Shown: positions 17,478 through 26,225, counted from the stretch's first letter. The stretch is 64,000 nucleotides of DNA from Maribacter algicola (GCF_003933245.1 NZ_QUSX01000001.1:868001-932000); one strand, 5' to 3'. The notes: a model not told the origin generated them from the letters alone. Program-made: numbers and translations.

Positions 17478-18610
17478 TGAAGGACGTTTATATAACTAAA
17501 ATTGCCAAATTTTTGCCCAACAAACCCGTTTCCAACGAAGAAATGGAGGAAAAACTGGGAGTTATAGACGGTAAAGCTTCCAAAGCACGACGTGTTGTCC
17601 TTCGAAACAATCAAATAAAACAACGCTACTATGCTATTGATGAGCATGGTAATACTACCCACAACAATGCACAATTGACCAAGGAGGTGGTTGAGAAGCT
17701 TTGTGATGAAAACTTTACCACCAAGGATATACAATTATTGTCCTGTGGCACATCTAGTCCGGATCAAATTTTACCCTCCCACGCCGCCATGGTACACGGC
17801 TATCTGAAGAACGGCAATATGGAAATTAATTCTCCATCAGGTGCTTGTTGTTCTGGAATGAATGCGCTTAAGTACGGTTATCTTTCGGTTATGACGGGAC
17901 AAGTGGATAATGCAGTATGTGCTGGTTCTGAACGCACTTCTTCTTGGATGACCAGTGATATTTTTGAAAACGAGGTTACCCATTTAAAAGAGTTGGAGGA
18001 CAATCCTATACTGGCCTTTAACAAGGAGTTTTTGCGGTGGATGCTATCCGATGGAGCCGGGGCAATGCTATTGGAGAATACACCCAATGGTGCGAACCCT
18101 CTTAAAATTGAGTGGATGGATGGCTATTCCTATGCCTTTGAAATGGACGCCTGTATGTATGCCGGGGCCGAAAAAAAGGAGGATGGAAATCTAAAGCCAT
18201 GGAGTGAATTCCCTGCCCACGAATGGGGAAAATTATCCCTATTCGCCATGAAACAGGACACCAGATTGTTAGGTGCCAACATCTTGGTCAAAGGGGTCGA
18301 TAGTTTAAAACAGGCCTACGAAAAGCATGGTATTGGACCAGAGGACGTAGACTACTATTTGCCTCACATTTCCTCGTACTACTTTAAGGAAGGTCTATAT
18401 GCGGAAATGGAAAAACAAGGTATACCCATGCCATGGGAAAAGTGGTTTTTGAACCTTGAGCATGTAGGCAATGTAGGAGCTGCTTCCATTTATGTGATGT
18501 TGGAGGAACTGGTTGCCTCCGGAAAGTTGAAAAAAGGGGACAAAATATTATTACATGTACCGGAAAGCGCCAGGTTTTCTTATATGTACGCCTATTTAAC
18601 CGTCTATTAG
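17477..18610 (+). CDS. darB: DarB-like ketoacyl-ACP synthase III (dialkylresorcinol formation)
   Basis: A 377-residue FabH/KAS III-type enzyme. The nucleophile is Cys125 in SGACCSGMNA, followed by the histidine of YYLPHISSYYF and the asparagine of EHVGNVGAAS, giving the Cys-His-Asn triad. DarB joins two fatty-acid-derived thioesters head to head to a cyclohexanedione, the precursor of the 2,5-dialkylresorcinol half of flexirubin (established for DarB of the Pseudomonas and Flavobacteria type). The adjacent DarA gene confirms the assignment. The ATG at 17477 is used in place of a TTG one codon earlier. The next gene starts directly after the stop. Confidence 0.92.
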   Translation: MKDVYITKIAKFLPNKPVSNEEMEEKLGVIDGKASKARRVVLRNNQIKQRYYAIDEHGNTTHNNAQLTKEVVEKLCDENFTTKDIQLLSCGTSSPDQILPSHAAMVHGYLKNGNMEINSPSGACCSGMNALKYGYLSVMTGQVDNAVCAGSERTSSWMTSDIFENEVTHLKELEDNPILAFNKEFLRWMLSDGAGAMLLENTPNGANPLKIEWMDGYSYAFEMDACMYAGAEKKEDGNLKPWSEFPAHEWGKLSLFAMKQDTRLLGANILVKGVDSLKQAYEKHGIGPEDVDYYLPHISSYYFKEGLYAEMEKQGIPMPWEKWFLNLEHVGNVGAASIYVMLEELVASGKLKKGDKILLHVPESARFSYMYAYLTVY

Positions 18611-19045
18611 ATGGAACGACTACTGCCGCCCATAACCGATTCTGAATTCGTCATCGAACTTATACCTCAAAAGGAGCCATTCGTAATGGTGGACAAGTTG
18701 CACCATTTCTCTAATAACAAAATTGTCACTGGATTGACTATAAGCAACAAAAACCTTTTCTGTAACAATAATATCTTTCTGGAACCTGGGCTTATTGAAA
18801 ATATGGCCCAAACCGTGGCCATGCACAAAGGCTATACCTATTACTTAAAAAATGAACCCGCTCCCGTAGGATACATAGGAGCCATTAAAAAAGCCGAAAT
18901 TTTCGAACTGCCAAAACTAGGCTCGGAATTGATTACCACGGTTACCATTTTGCACGATATCATGGGGGTGACTTTAGTAGAGGCAAAAGTCGAGTGCGGC
19001 GATACCTTGATTGCCACCAGTGAGATTAAAACTGCCTTAGCATAA
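18611..19045 (+). CDS. Hotdog-fold 3-hydroxyacyl-ACP dehydratase-like protein (first)
   Basis: A 144-residue single hotdog domain of the FabZ/ApeP type: IPQKEPFVMVDKL at the N terminus corresponds to the LPHRxPFLLVDR block, and LEPGLIENMAQT to the helix with the catalytic glutamate. The usual His of the PHR block is Gln here, and the HFP histidine is missing, so it may be a partner subunit of the next gene product rather than an active enzyme on its own (inference). The expected role is dehydration of beta-hydroxyacyl-ACP during chain growth. It begins with no gap after darB and is followed 5 bases later by a second hotdog gene. Confidence 0.86.
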   Translation: MERLLPPITDSEFVIELIPQKEPFVMVDKLHHFSNNKIVTGLTISNKNLFCNNNIFLEPGLIENMAQTVAMHKGYTYYLKNEPAPVGYIGAIKKAEIFELPKLGSELITTVTILHDIMGVTLVEAKVECGDTLIATSEIKTALA

Positions 19046-19050
19046 ACGTC

Positions 19051-19506
19051 ATGGAAAGGGATGGGCAAAAAATAGACATTCGAAAATTCTTGCCCCACAG
19101 GCCCCCAATGCTTTTTGTCAGTGATATGCCCTTTGTAGACGATACATCCGTCATTACGGAATTCAAGATACTCCCCCATTGCATTTTTTTGGAAAACGGT
19201 TTTTTTACCGAAGCTGGACTTATTGAAAATGCCGCCCAAACCTGTTCCGCCATCGTTGGTCAAAGCTTTTACGATAAAAAGGACATGGAAGGTACCAGTA
19301 ACGACCTTATAGGCTATATAAGCGCCATAAAAAAGGTGCAGATCTATGAATTGCCCAAAGTTCATGATATATTGGTAACGAAAGCACAACTCATGTCTCG
19401 GTATGACCTGAACGGCGTAAGTATCTGCACGATGAGTTCCAGCACTTTTAGAAATGCCGATTTAATTGTAGATTGTACTTTGAACTGTTTGATACAAGAA
19501 GTATAA
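19051..19506 (+). CDS. Hotdog-fold 3-hydroxyacyl-ACP dehydratase, ApeP/FabZ-like (second)
   Basis: A 151-residue hotdog protein with the family N-terminal block FLPHRPPMLFVSDM and the helix TEAGLIENAAQT with its glutamate. Compared with the preceding gene product it keeps the His-Arg of PHR. The pair 18611/19051 probably forms a heteromeric dehydratase, as tandem hotdog genes often do. It makes the trans double bonds of the polyene: no enoyl reductase is present in the cluster, so the double bonds would remain. Start ATG 19051 is fixed by the 5-base gap to its neighbour. Confidence 0.88.
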   Translation: MERDGQKIDIRKFLPHRPPMLFVSDMPFVDDTSVITEFKILPHCIFLENGFFTEAGLIENAAQTCSAIVGQSFYDKKDMEGTSNDLIGYISAIKKVQIYELPKVHDILVTKAQLMSRYDLNGVSICTMSSSTFRNADLIVDCTLNCLIQEV

Positions 19507-19508
19507 GA

Positions 19509-19919
19509 ATGAAGAAAGAAGATGTACCGCAGGACGAGAGCAACCTTGCATCTGCCAATTTTAGGGAGATGGTGTACGCAGTGGATGACGATGGAAAATA
19601 CACTACCTCTTTAAGTACCGGTTGGGACCCCAAAAAAATTGCACTGGACAATGCCATCCAAGAAATAGAGGAGCGCATCGCCTATGCTAAAAATAGGGTT
19701 TTGAACAATGAAACAAGCCCTATCGAATATTACATGGAAGTCCATAAAATGGACCTGCCCGTACTGGCAAGCTATATGGGCCTATGGCAATGGCGCGTAA
19801 AAAGGCACTTTAAACCATTGGTATTCAAAAAGCTTAATCAAAAAACGTTACAAAAATATGCCGATGTCTTCGACATCAGTATTGAACAATTGAAATCCAT
19901 TGATGACGGAAAATCTTAA
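19509..19919 (+). CDS. Small flexirubin-cluster protein of unknown function
   Basis: A 136-residue protein starting MKKEDVPQDESNLASANFREMVYAVD. I cannot name a domain with certainty. The N-terminal half is acidic with DDDGKYTTSLSTGWDPKKI. The C-terminal half is helical and basic (WQWRVKRHFKPLVFKKLNQ), ending in LQKYADVFDISIEQLKSI, which looks like a small helix-turn-helix or helical bundle. Its tight packing (2 bases after the hotdog gene, 17-base overlap with the BtrH-like gene) ties it to the pigment operon; a role as accessory or regulatory subunit is only a guess. The longer frame starting at 19473 overlaps the previous gene and is not preferred. Confidence 0.8.
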   Translation: MKKEDVPQDESNLASANFREMVYAVDDDGKYTTSLSTGWDPKKIALDNAIQEIEERIAYAKNRVLNNETSPIEYYMEVHKMDLPVLASYMGLWQWRVKRHFKPLVFKKLNQKTLQKYADVFDISIEQLKSIDDGKS

Positions 19920-20910
19920 AATAGACTTTGCTCACAACCAGTCCGCTCACTGTGAAAATGGGGTTGTTTCAAATCTTATGAAACACAATGGTTTCCAAAT
20001 AAGCGAACCCATGGTGTTTGGTATTGGTTCTGGTCTGTTGTTCAGTTACCTGCCCTTCCTAAAGGTCAATTATGCCCCGGTTTTCACCTACCGTTCCATG
20101 CCAGGGTTCATATTCAATAAATTTGCGAAACGCACGGGTATAAAGATGAAACGGGAAAAGTTCAAGAATCCCAAAAAAGCCCAGGAACGCCTCGACCAAA
20201 ATTTGGCCAAAAACAATCCCGTGGGTTTACAAGTGGGCGTGTACAATCTGGTATATTTCCCGGACGAATACCGTTTCCATTTCAATGCCCACAATATGGT
20301 GGTGTACGGCAAACAGGGAGACCGTTATTTAATAAGTGATCCTGTCATGGAAGAGGTAACCAGCCTTTCCATTAAGGAACTTGAGAAAGTGCGTTTTGCC
20401 AAAGGTGCGTTTGCCCCAAAAGGACATATGTACTACCCCATTTCCTTTCCGGAGAAACTAGAATTGAAGACCGCGATAGTTAAAGGAATCAAACAAACGG
20501 CGAGGGATATGACCGCCCCCGTGCCCATAGTGGGCGTAAAGGCGATGCGATGGGTAGCCAAGAATATAAGGAAATGGCCCAAGAAGCTAGGGCCAAAAAA
20601 AGCGAACCACTACTTAGGTCAAATTGTTCGTATGCAAGAAGAAATAGGTACGGGCGGCGGGGGTTTCAGGTACATTTATGCGGCATTTTTACAAGAGGCC
20701 AGTACCCTTTTGGACAATCCAAAGCTCATGGAACTTTCCACGGAAATGACCTCAATTGGCGATGCTTGGCGCGACTTTGCCGTGGATGCGTCACGCATTT
20801 ACAAAAACCGAAATTCACAAAGTAGCGGTTACGAAGATGTAGCCATTCAATTGGAAGTGCTGGCCGATCGTGAAGAGCACTTTTTTAAAACCCTTAAAAA
20901 GGCGGTTTAA
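19903..20910 (+). CDS. BtrH-like acyltransferase (BtrH N-terminal domain plus DUF4872-like domain)
   Basis: A 335-residue protein with a papain/C39-like N-terminal domain: the candidate nucleophile is Cys17 in SAHCENGVVSNLM, with FHFNAHNMVVYG supplying a histidine and YLISDPV an aspartate. The C-terminal helical region (about 200-335) resembles DUF4872. BtrH in butirosin synthesis moves an acyl group from an ACP to a small-molecule acceptor; by analogy this protein could transfer the polyene acyl chain from ACP to the dialkylresorcinol hydroxyl to make the flexirubin ester (inference). ATG at 19903 lies inside the end of the preceding gene. Confidence 0.82.
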   Translation: MTENLKIDFAHNQSAHCENGVVSNLMKHNGFQISEPMVFGIGSGLLFSYLPFLKVNYAPVFTYRSMPGFIFNKFAKRTGIKMKREKFKNPKKAQERLDQNLAKNNPVGLQVGVYNLVYFPDEYRFHFNAHNMVVYGKQGDRYLISDPVMEEVTSLSIKELEKVRFAKGAFAPKGHMYYPISFPEKLELKTAIVKGIKQTARDMTAPVPIVGVKAMRWVAKNIRKWPKKLGPKKANHYLGQIVRMQEEIGTGGGGFRYIYAAFLQEASTLLDNPKLMELSTEMTSIGDAWRDFAVDASRIYKNRNSQSSGYEDVAIQLEVLADREEHFFKTLKKAV

Positions 20911-20920
20911 GAATAGTTTT

Positions 20921-21664
20921 ATGATTCAAATCGACCAACTTTCCAAAAAATACAAGGAGGCGGAACAGTACTCCCTTCTGAAGTTGGACCTGAACATCCA
21001 AACAGGGGAAATATTTGGATTGCTGGGTCCTAACGGAGCTGGCAAAACAACCCTTATCTCCATTCTAAGCGGATTGATAAAACCTACCTCAGGTTCCTTC
21101 AAAATTGATGGCCTTGATTACGCATCGCACAATAAGGAATTGAAACAGCTGATCGGTATCGTACCTCAGGAATATGCCCTGTATCCTAGCCTAACAGCCT
21201 TTGAAAACCTCTATTATTTTGGCAGTATGTTTGGGTTACAGGGGCCTTCCTTCAAAACATCCATTCAAGAGCATTTAAGAATATTGGGGCTCGAAAAATT
21301 CGCCAATAAAAAGATAAAGGCCTTCTCTGGTGGTATGAAGCGACGGATAAATCTAATAGCCAGTATTCTTCACCAACCGAAAGTACTTTTTTTGGACGAA
21401 CCTACGGTTGGAGTGGACGTTCAGTCCAAAACGGTCATCATCGATTATTTAAAGGAATTGAACGCCAATGGAACCACCATTGTGTACACTTCACATCACT
21501 TGAACGAGGCAGAAACACTTTGTACCCGAGTGGGAATTATAGACCATGGCAAGCTACTTTGTTTGGGAACTCCCAAAGAATTGATACAAGACGAACAAGG
21601 TGCGGAACACTTGGAAGAGGTTTTCTTGGCTCAAACCGGTAAAACCCTTCGCGATTATGCATAA
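20921..21664 (+). CDS. ABC transporter ATP-binding protein
   Basis: A 247-residue ABC ATPase: Walker A GPNGAGKTT (36-44), Q-loop IVPQEYALYPSL, signature FSGGMKRRINL, Walker B VLFLDEPTVGVD and the switch histidine of VYTSHHLNEAE. It belongs to the ABC-2 export group (CcmA/NodI-like). With the permease that overlaps it by 8 bases it forms an inner-membrane exporter, probably for a pigment intermediate or for lipid handling (inference from context). The start is ATG 20921 (MIQIDQLSKKYKE); the frame extends further upstream into the BtrH-like gene, but that part is not family-like. Confidence 0.94.
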   Translation: MIQIDQLSKKYKEAEQYSLLKLDLNIQTGEIFGLLGPNGAGKTTLISILSGLIKPTSGSFKIDGLDYASHNKELKQLIGIVPQEYALYPSLTAFENLYYFGSMFGLQGPSFKTSIQEHLRILGLEKFANKKIKAFSGGMKRRINLIASILHQPKVLFLDEPTVGVDVQSKTVIIDYLKELNANGTTIVYTSHHLNEAETLCTRVGIIDHGKLLCLGTPKELIQDEQGAEHLEEVFLAQTGKTLRDYA

Positions 21665-22922
21665 ACTTTGGGTATCGGCAAAAAAGGAGTTTTGGTTGCT
21701 TTCCCGGGATCTGGGCGGCCTGGCCGTTTTGTTCCTGATGCCATTGCTTTTGGTCGTTACCATCACGCTGATACAGGACAATACCTTTAAGACCATCCAG
21801 GAAAACAAGATACCTGTTCTTCTAGTCGATTTGGACCAAGGGGAAGTTTCGGACCAGGTTGGGGATAACCTAAAGGAGTCCCGACTTTTTGAAATCATTA
21901 GGGAAGAAAGTGAGGAGCAAGCTCAAAACTTGGTACAAAAAGGTGAATATCAATTGGCCATTATCCTACCTAAAAATCTGACACGTGATTTACACCTAAA
22001 AATAGACCAGAACGTATCTGGTATATTGGCCCAGTTTGGGGTTGAGGAGTTACAAAATCAGTCTGAGGTCAAAATCGAAAAAAAGGAAATCAGGCTCTAC
22101 TTCGATCCTGCCACACAGCAATCCTTTAAAAGTTCTGTGCGGAACAACATCGATAAAATGATTTCCCAAATTGAGAGCAAATCCATTTACAGGGCCTTCC
22201 AAGAGGAGTTGGGCGAGGATGAAAACAGTTCCATTTTTGATACGGAAAGCTTTATTTCCTTCACTGAAATTGTTCCAAACGCCAAAAAAAAGGCAAGTAT
22301 CCCCAACTCCACCCAACATAATATTCCAGCTTGGACCTTGTTCGCCATCTTCTTTATCATTTTGCCCTTATCAATAAACATGGTGCATGAAAAAAATCAG
22401 GGAACGTTCATAAGACTTAGGACCCAGCCCATTCCCTACGCGACGGTTTTGGGAGGCAAAGCCTTTGTTTTTTTAGTCGTTTCCCTCGTTCAATTTATTT
22501 TGATGCTCCTGTTGGGTGTGTACCTTTTTCCTTTGATGGGTCTTCCCAAATTGGAAGTAGCGGGAAGAATTCCGTTATTGATGATCGTTGCGTTTTTTGC
22601 AGGACTGGCAGCCATTGGTTTGGGACTGCTGTTGGGAACCGTTGCCAAATCCCAGGAGCAATCGGCTCCCTTTGGGGCAACCTTTGTGGTCATCCTTGCG
22701 GCCATTGGTGGGGTTTGGGTACCCGTTTTTGCCATGCCCCATTTTATGCAGCTGCTCTCAAAACTGTCCCCAATGAACTGGGGATTGAATGCCTTTTATG
22801 ATGTATTTTTGAGAAATGTTGGGTTTGGGGAAATCCTTCCGGAAATATTCGCCCTTTTCCTATTTTTCATTGCAACAACGGTTGTGGCCATAATTTATAA
22901 CGAAAGAAAAAATGCCGTCTAA
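21657..22922 (+). CDS. ABC-2 type transporter permease
   Basis: A 421-residue inner-membrane permease. One N-terminal transmembrane segment (about 20-40) precedes a large periplasmic domain (about 45-220), then about five membrane segments (TLFAIFFIILPLSINMVHEK onward), the YhgE/ABC-2 arrangement. It partners the ATPase encoded just upstream, with an 8-base overlap. It overlaps the thioesterase gene by 11 bases. The exported compound is not shown by sequence; flexirubins sit in the outer membrane, so a pigment-related substrate is plausible. ATG 21657 starts MHKLWVSAKKEFW. Confidence 0.92.
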   Translation: MHKLWVSAKKEFWLLSRDLGGLAVLFLMPLLLVVTITLIQDNTFKTIQENKIPVLLVDLDQGEVSDQVGDNLKESRLFEIIREESEEQAQNLVQKGEYQLAIILPKNLTRDLHLKIDQNVSGILAQFGVEELQNQSEVKIEKKEIRLYFDPATQQSFKSSVRNNIDKMISQIESKSIYRAFQEELGEDENSSIFDTESFISFTEIVPNAKKKASIPNSTQHNIPAWTLFAIFFIILPLSINMVHEKNQGTFIRLRTQPIPYATVLGGKAFVFLVVSLVQFILMLLLGVYLFPLMGLPKLEVAGRIPLLMIVAFFAGLAAIGLGLLLGTVAKSQEQSAPFGATFVVILAAIGGVWVPVFAMPHFMQLLSKLSPMNWGLNAFYDVFLRNVGFGEILPEIFALFLFFIATTVVAIIYNERKNAV

Positions 22923-23349
22923 CAGTTCCAAGGAAATCAGTTTTACCAGCAAGGTACGTGTCCGTTTTACCGAAACCGACCCATTGGGTATCGTTTGGCA
23001 CGGAAACTACATTCAATATTTTGAGGATGGACGTGAAGCTTTTGGGAGACATCACGGGATTTCCTATCTGGATCAAAAGAAACATAATTTTTCCTCCCCC
23101 ATCGTAAAATCTACCTGTGAACACAAGCTCCCGCTCCGCTATGGCGATGTTGCCGAGATAAAGACAACCTATGTAGATACGGCGGCGGCAAAAATGATAT
23201 TCAGGTACGAAATCATGAACCCCGAAGGTAAAGTTGTTTGCACCGGGGAAACCGTTCAAGTCTTTGTGGAACTTCAAGGGGAACTTTCCTTAGTCATTCC
23301 CGAATTTTTTAAAGAGTGGAAGAAAAAAGTGGGTCTATTGGATGGATAA
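22912..23349 (+). CDS. Acyl thioesterase, YbgC/4-hydroxybenzoyl-CoA thioesterase type
   Basis: A 145-residue hotdog thioesterase with the family motif TETDPLGIVWHGNYIQYFEDGR, whose Asp acts in catalysis. It probably hydrolyses acyl-ACP or acyl-CoA, either releasing finished polyene acids or clearing misprimed ACP (the ApeK-like role in aryl polyene clusters). It overlaps the permease gene by 11 bases and the next ketosynthase by 8, so it is firmly inside the operon. ATG at 22912 gives a complete hotdog domain. Confidence 0.92.
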   Translation: MPSNSSKEISFTSKVRVRFTETDPLGIVWHGNYIQYFEDGREAFGRHHGISYLDQKKHNFSSPIVKSTCEHKLPLRYGDVAEIKTTYVDTAAAKMIFRYEIMNPEGKVVCTGETVQVFVELQGELSLVIPEFFKEWKKKVGLLDG

Positions 23350-24484
23350 CGTTTACCTATCACATAACAACATCGTTTCTTCCTTAGGTTTTGATAGTAC
23401 CACGGTTATCGATAGTATCGAAAAAGGAAACTGCGGGTTATCGGTCTATGAAGACAACAAGGTATTGCATGTGCCCTTTTGTTCCTCACGGATAGCCGCA
23501 AAGGAGCTTCAAAATCGATATGAAAACCTCAATCCCGACACGGAACACACCCGTTTGGAGAAAATGATGTTGGTCTCCCTTGCGGACACGCTTGGCAAAT
23601 CAAAGTTAGGATTGGACGAAAGAACGGGACTTCTTATTTCCACTACCAAAGGAAACATCGATGTTCTGGAGGAAAACAGTAATTTTGCGGAATCCAGGGC
23701 CTATCTTGCATACTTGGGTGAACAGGTTCAGAAATTCTTCGGATTTAAAAACAAGGCCATTATTATTTCCAATGCCTGCGTATCCGGCGTTTTGGCAGTC
23801 GCCGTAGCCAAAAGATTGATAAGACAAGGGAAATATGATCGCATGTATGTGGTGGCAGGGGATTTAGTAACCCAGTTCATACTTTCAGGGTTCAATGCTT
23901 TTCAAGCGTTAAGTTTGGAACCCTGTAGACCTTATTGTAATTCCCGGACCGGTATTAATATCGGAGAGGTGGCAGCCAGTGCCTTGGTGACCAAAAACCC
24001 TAGCGATTTGGCCCCAGAATCCGTCCAAATAATGGGGGAGGCATCCTGTAACGATGCCAACCACATCTCGGGTCCTTCCCGTACCGGTGAGGGGCTTTAC
24101 AGGTGCATTGAAAATGCCGTATTACAATCGGGCATGGAAAAAAATGATATCGATTATATTTCCGGGCATGGTACGGCCACGATGTTCAATGATGAAATGG
24201 AGTCGATCGCCTTTGAACGTGCCGGCCTATCCAAAACACCCGTAAACAGTCTAAAAAGCTACTTTGGGCACACCTTGGGCGCATCGGGCCTACTGGAATC
24301 CATCATCGGCATGCATTCATTGCATAAAAACACCTTGTTCGCCTCCCTTGGTTTTGAGGAACTGGGTGTCTCAAGGCCCATGAACATTATCAAAGAAACA
24401 ACCAAAAAGGAACTAAACGTATTCCTGAAAACCGCCTCGGGGTTTGGCGGTTCAAACACCGCGGTTATCTTTAAAAAGGTATAA
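23342..24484 (+). CDS. Beta-ketoacyl-ACP synthase (second ketosynthase)
   Basis: A 380-residue ketosynthase, shorter and more divergent than the FabF-type genes at 14171 and 26535. The triad is intact: Cys146 in IISNACVSGVLAV, histidine in SGHGTATMFNDE and histidine in YFGHTLGASGLLE, with FGGSNTAV at the end. By analogy to aryl polyene systems it may act at a particular chain-length step (ApeR-like), but this is inference. It overlaps the thioesterase by 8 bases and is followed by a 59-base gap. Confidence 0.9.
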   Translation: MDNVYLSHNNIVSSLGFDSTTVIDSIEKGNCGLSVYEDNKVLHVPFCSSRIAAKELQNRYENLNPDTEHTRLEKMMLVSLADTLGKSKLGLDERTGLLISTTKGNIDVLEENSNFAESRAYLAYLGEQVQKFFGFKNKAIIISNACVSGVLAVAVAKRLIRQGKYDRMYVVAGDLVTQFILSGFNAFQALSLEPCRPYCNSRTGINIGEVAASALVTKNPSDLAPESVQIMGEASCNDANHISGPSRTGEGLYRCIENAVLQSGMEKNDIDYISGHGTATMFNDEMESIAFERAGLSKTPVNSLKSYFGHTLGASGLLESIIGMHSLHKNTLFASLGFEELGVSRPMNIIKETTKKELNVFLKTASGFGGSNTAVIFKKV

Positions 24485-24543
24485 ACTTTGTTATTATCGT
24501 GTGGGGTATTAAATTCGCCTTTTTCAATCCTTGATTTTAAGAA

Positions 24544-25605
24544 ATGCCAAAAAAATATATTAAGGCCATTGATGCACTGCAGGAGGCACAGAAAATAGCT
24601 TTTGCCCCTTTCGTTTTCCAGACCACGGTTTCCTTGAAAAATTTAGGGGTTTTTGACTTTATATTTCAAAACGTAGCCAAAGGCGGGGTCACCCTTACCG
24701 AAATTTGCGAGGAACTCTCCATTAGCGAGTATGGCCTGAGCGTACTCTTGGAAATGGCCGAAAGTGCCAACATTGTCTCCATGGACGAACGCGGAAGGTA
24801 TGAGCTCACCAAAATTGGTTATTTCTTAAATTACAACCCTATGACCCAGGTGAACATGAATTTCACTCAAGATGTTTGTTACAAGGGACTTTTCCACTTA
24901 GAGGAAGCCATTCGGGAAGGCAAACCTGCCGGACTCAAGGAATTGGGAAATTGGCCCACCATTTACGAGGGACTTTCCCAATTGAAACCTGAAATTCAGA
25001 AGTCATGGTTCGCTTTTGATCACTTCTATTCTGATGGTATTTTTGAGGAAGCGCTAAAAATCGTCTTTAGGCACCAACCAAAACTGTTGTTCGATATTGG
25101 CGGAAACACCGGAAAATTTGCCATCCAATGTTGTGCTTACAACGAAGAGGTAAACGTGCATATTTTCGATTTACCTGGACAATTAAAGGTAGCCTTGAAG
25201 AATACCGCGGATCAAGGTTTTGGGGACAGGGTCCAAGGAAGTGAAATCGATTGGCTTTCAGAAAATCCTCAAATTCCCATGGGTGCGGATACCATTTGGA
25301 TGAGCCAATTCTTGGATTGCTTCTCAAAAGAGGAAATCCTAAAAATTTTGAAAACAGCGGCGAATGCCATGGAATCCCAAACGGAATTGATCATTATTGA
25401 GACCTATACGGACCGACAAAAATTCGAGAACGCCAAATTCACCTTGGAAGCCACGTCCCTCTACTTTACCGCTTTGGCCAACGGAAACAGCAAAATGTAC
25501 AAGGCCACGGAACTTATGGAACTTGCCGAAGCCGCCGGTTTGGAATTGAAGAATGATATAAGTTTGGGCGAATTCCACACGTTATTCGTCTGCAAAAAGA
25601 AATAA
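24544..25605 (+). CDS. SAM-dependent methyltransferase, O-methyltransferase-like
   Basis: A 353-residue protein. The N-terminal dimerisation/winged-helix region (about 1-110) includes LTEICEELSISEYGLSVLLE. The C-terminal class I Rossmann domain has the SAM motif LLFDIGGNTGKFAIQCC, then NVHIFDLPGQL and ADTIWMSQFLDCFS. This two-part layout is that of plant-type and bacterial small-molecule O-methyltransferases; flexirubin rings and chains are sometimes methylated, so it probably methylates the aryl head group or polyene. The catalytic His typical of O-methyltransferases is not clear to me, so C-methylation is not excluded. Start ATG 24544. Confidence 0.88.
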   Translation: MPKKYIKAIDALQEAQKIAFAPFVFQTTVSLKNLGVFDFIFQNVAKGGVTLTEICEELSISEYGLSVLLEMAESANIVSMDERGRYELTKIGYFLNYNPMTQVNMNFTQDVCYKGLFHLEEAIREGKPAGLKELGNWPTIYEGLSQLKPEIQKSWFAFDHFYSDGIFEEALKIVFRHQPKLLFDIGGNTGKFAIQCCAYNEEVNVHIFDLPGQLKVALKNTADQGFGDRVQGSEIDWLSENPQIPMGADTIWMSQFLDCFSKEEILKILKTAANAMESQTELIIIETYTDRQKFENAKFTLEATSLYFTALANGNSKMYKATELMELAEAAGLELKNDISLGEFHTLFVCKKK

Positions 25606-25610
25606 TTTTA

Positions 25611-26225
25611 TTGGAGAACCGGTATTACATAGAATCCTTTAGCCACGTAAACAATGGCATCGTTTCCGTTAACGGTACGCCCGTATTCAAAACCTTGGAA
25701 ACCGATTTTAAATCGGTCATGAAATTGGCCTACAAACAGTTGATCGTGGATTATCCCAAGTTCTTTAAAATGGACAACCTGAGTAAACTGGGACTTTTGG
25801 CCGCGAATGTGTTATTGAGGGAAGAATCGGAAAAAAATATCGCCATGGTATTCTCCAATAGGGCTTCCAGTTTGGATACGGACCGTGGGTACCAAGACTC
25901 CATAAAGGATGCCACCCAGTACTATCCCAGCCCCGCCGTTTTCGTATATACCTTGGCCAATATCTGTATGGGCGAAATCAGTATCAAGCACAAAATTCAT
26001 TCAGAGAACTGTTTCTTTGTCATGGACGAATTCAGCCCTGAAACCCTGAGTTCCTATGCTGCGGAATTAATGGATGAAAACAAGGCCAAAAAGGTATTAT
26101 GTGGGTGGGTAGATGTGGATAATGAAAAATATGATGCATTTTTGTATGTTGTAGCGAAGAAAGGTACTTTTGTCCATTCCGATGCTGAAATAAACCGATT
26201 ATATAAGACGACCCATGAGCAGTGA
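25611..26225 (+). CDS. Half-length ketosynthase-like protein
   Basis: A 204-residue protein that looks like only the N-terminal half of a ketosynthase (the beta-ketoacyl synthase N-terminal type): NIAMVFSNRASSLDTDRGY, YPSPAVFVYTLANICMGEISIKH, then IHSENCFFVMDE where the active-site segment would lie, and VLCGWVD. The C-terminal half carrying both catalytic histidines is missing, so it cannot be a complete condensing enzyme. The frame is intact and it overlaps the next ACP gene by 11 bases, which argues for a functional accessory subunit rather than a decayed gene. The start is TTG 25611; the next ATG would cut into the fold. Confidence 0.8.
   Translation: MENRYYIESFSHVNNGIVSVNGTPVFKTLETDFKSVMKLAYKQLIVDYPKFFKMDNLSKLGLLAANVLLREESEKNIAMVFSNRASSLDTDRGYQDSIKDATQYYPSPAVFVYTLANICMGEISIKHKIHSENCFFVMDEFSPETLSSYAAELMDENKAKKVLCGWVDVDNEKYDAFLYVVAKKGTFVHSDAEINRLYKTTHEQ

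Noticed and set aside
18841-19389. 182-codon minus-strand open frame
   Set aside because: It lies opposite the two well-supported hotdog genes and has no recognisable protein motifs.
25611-26225. Reading the half ketosynthase as a frameshifted pseudogene
   Set aside because: No second half is found in other frames downstream, since the ACP gene follows at once with an 11-base overlap; an intact short gene is the simpler view.
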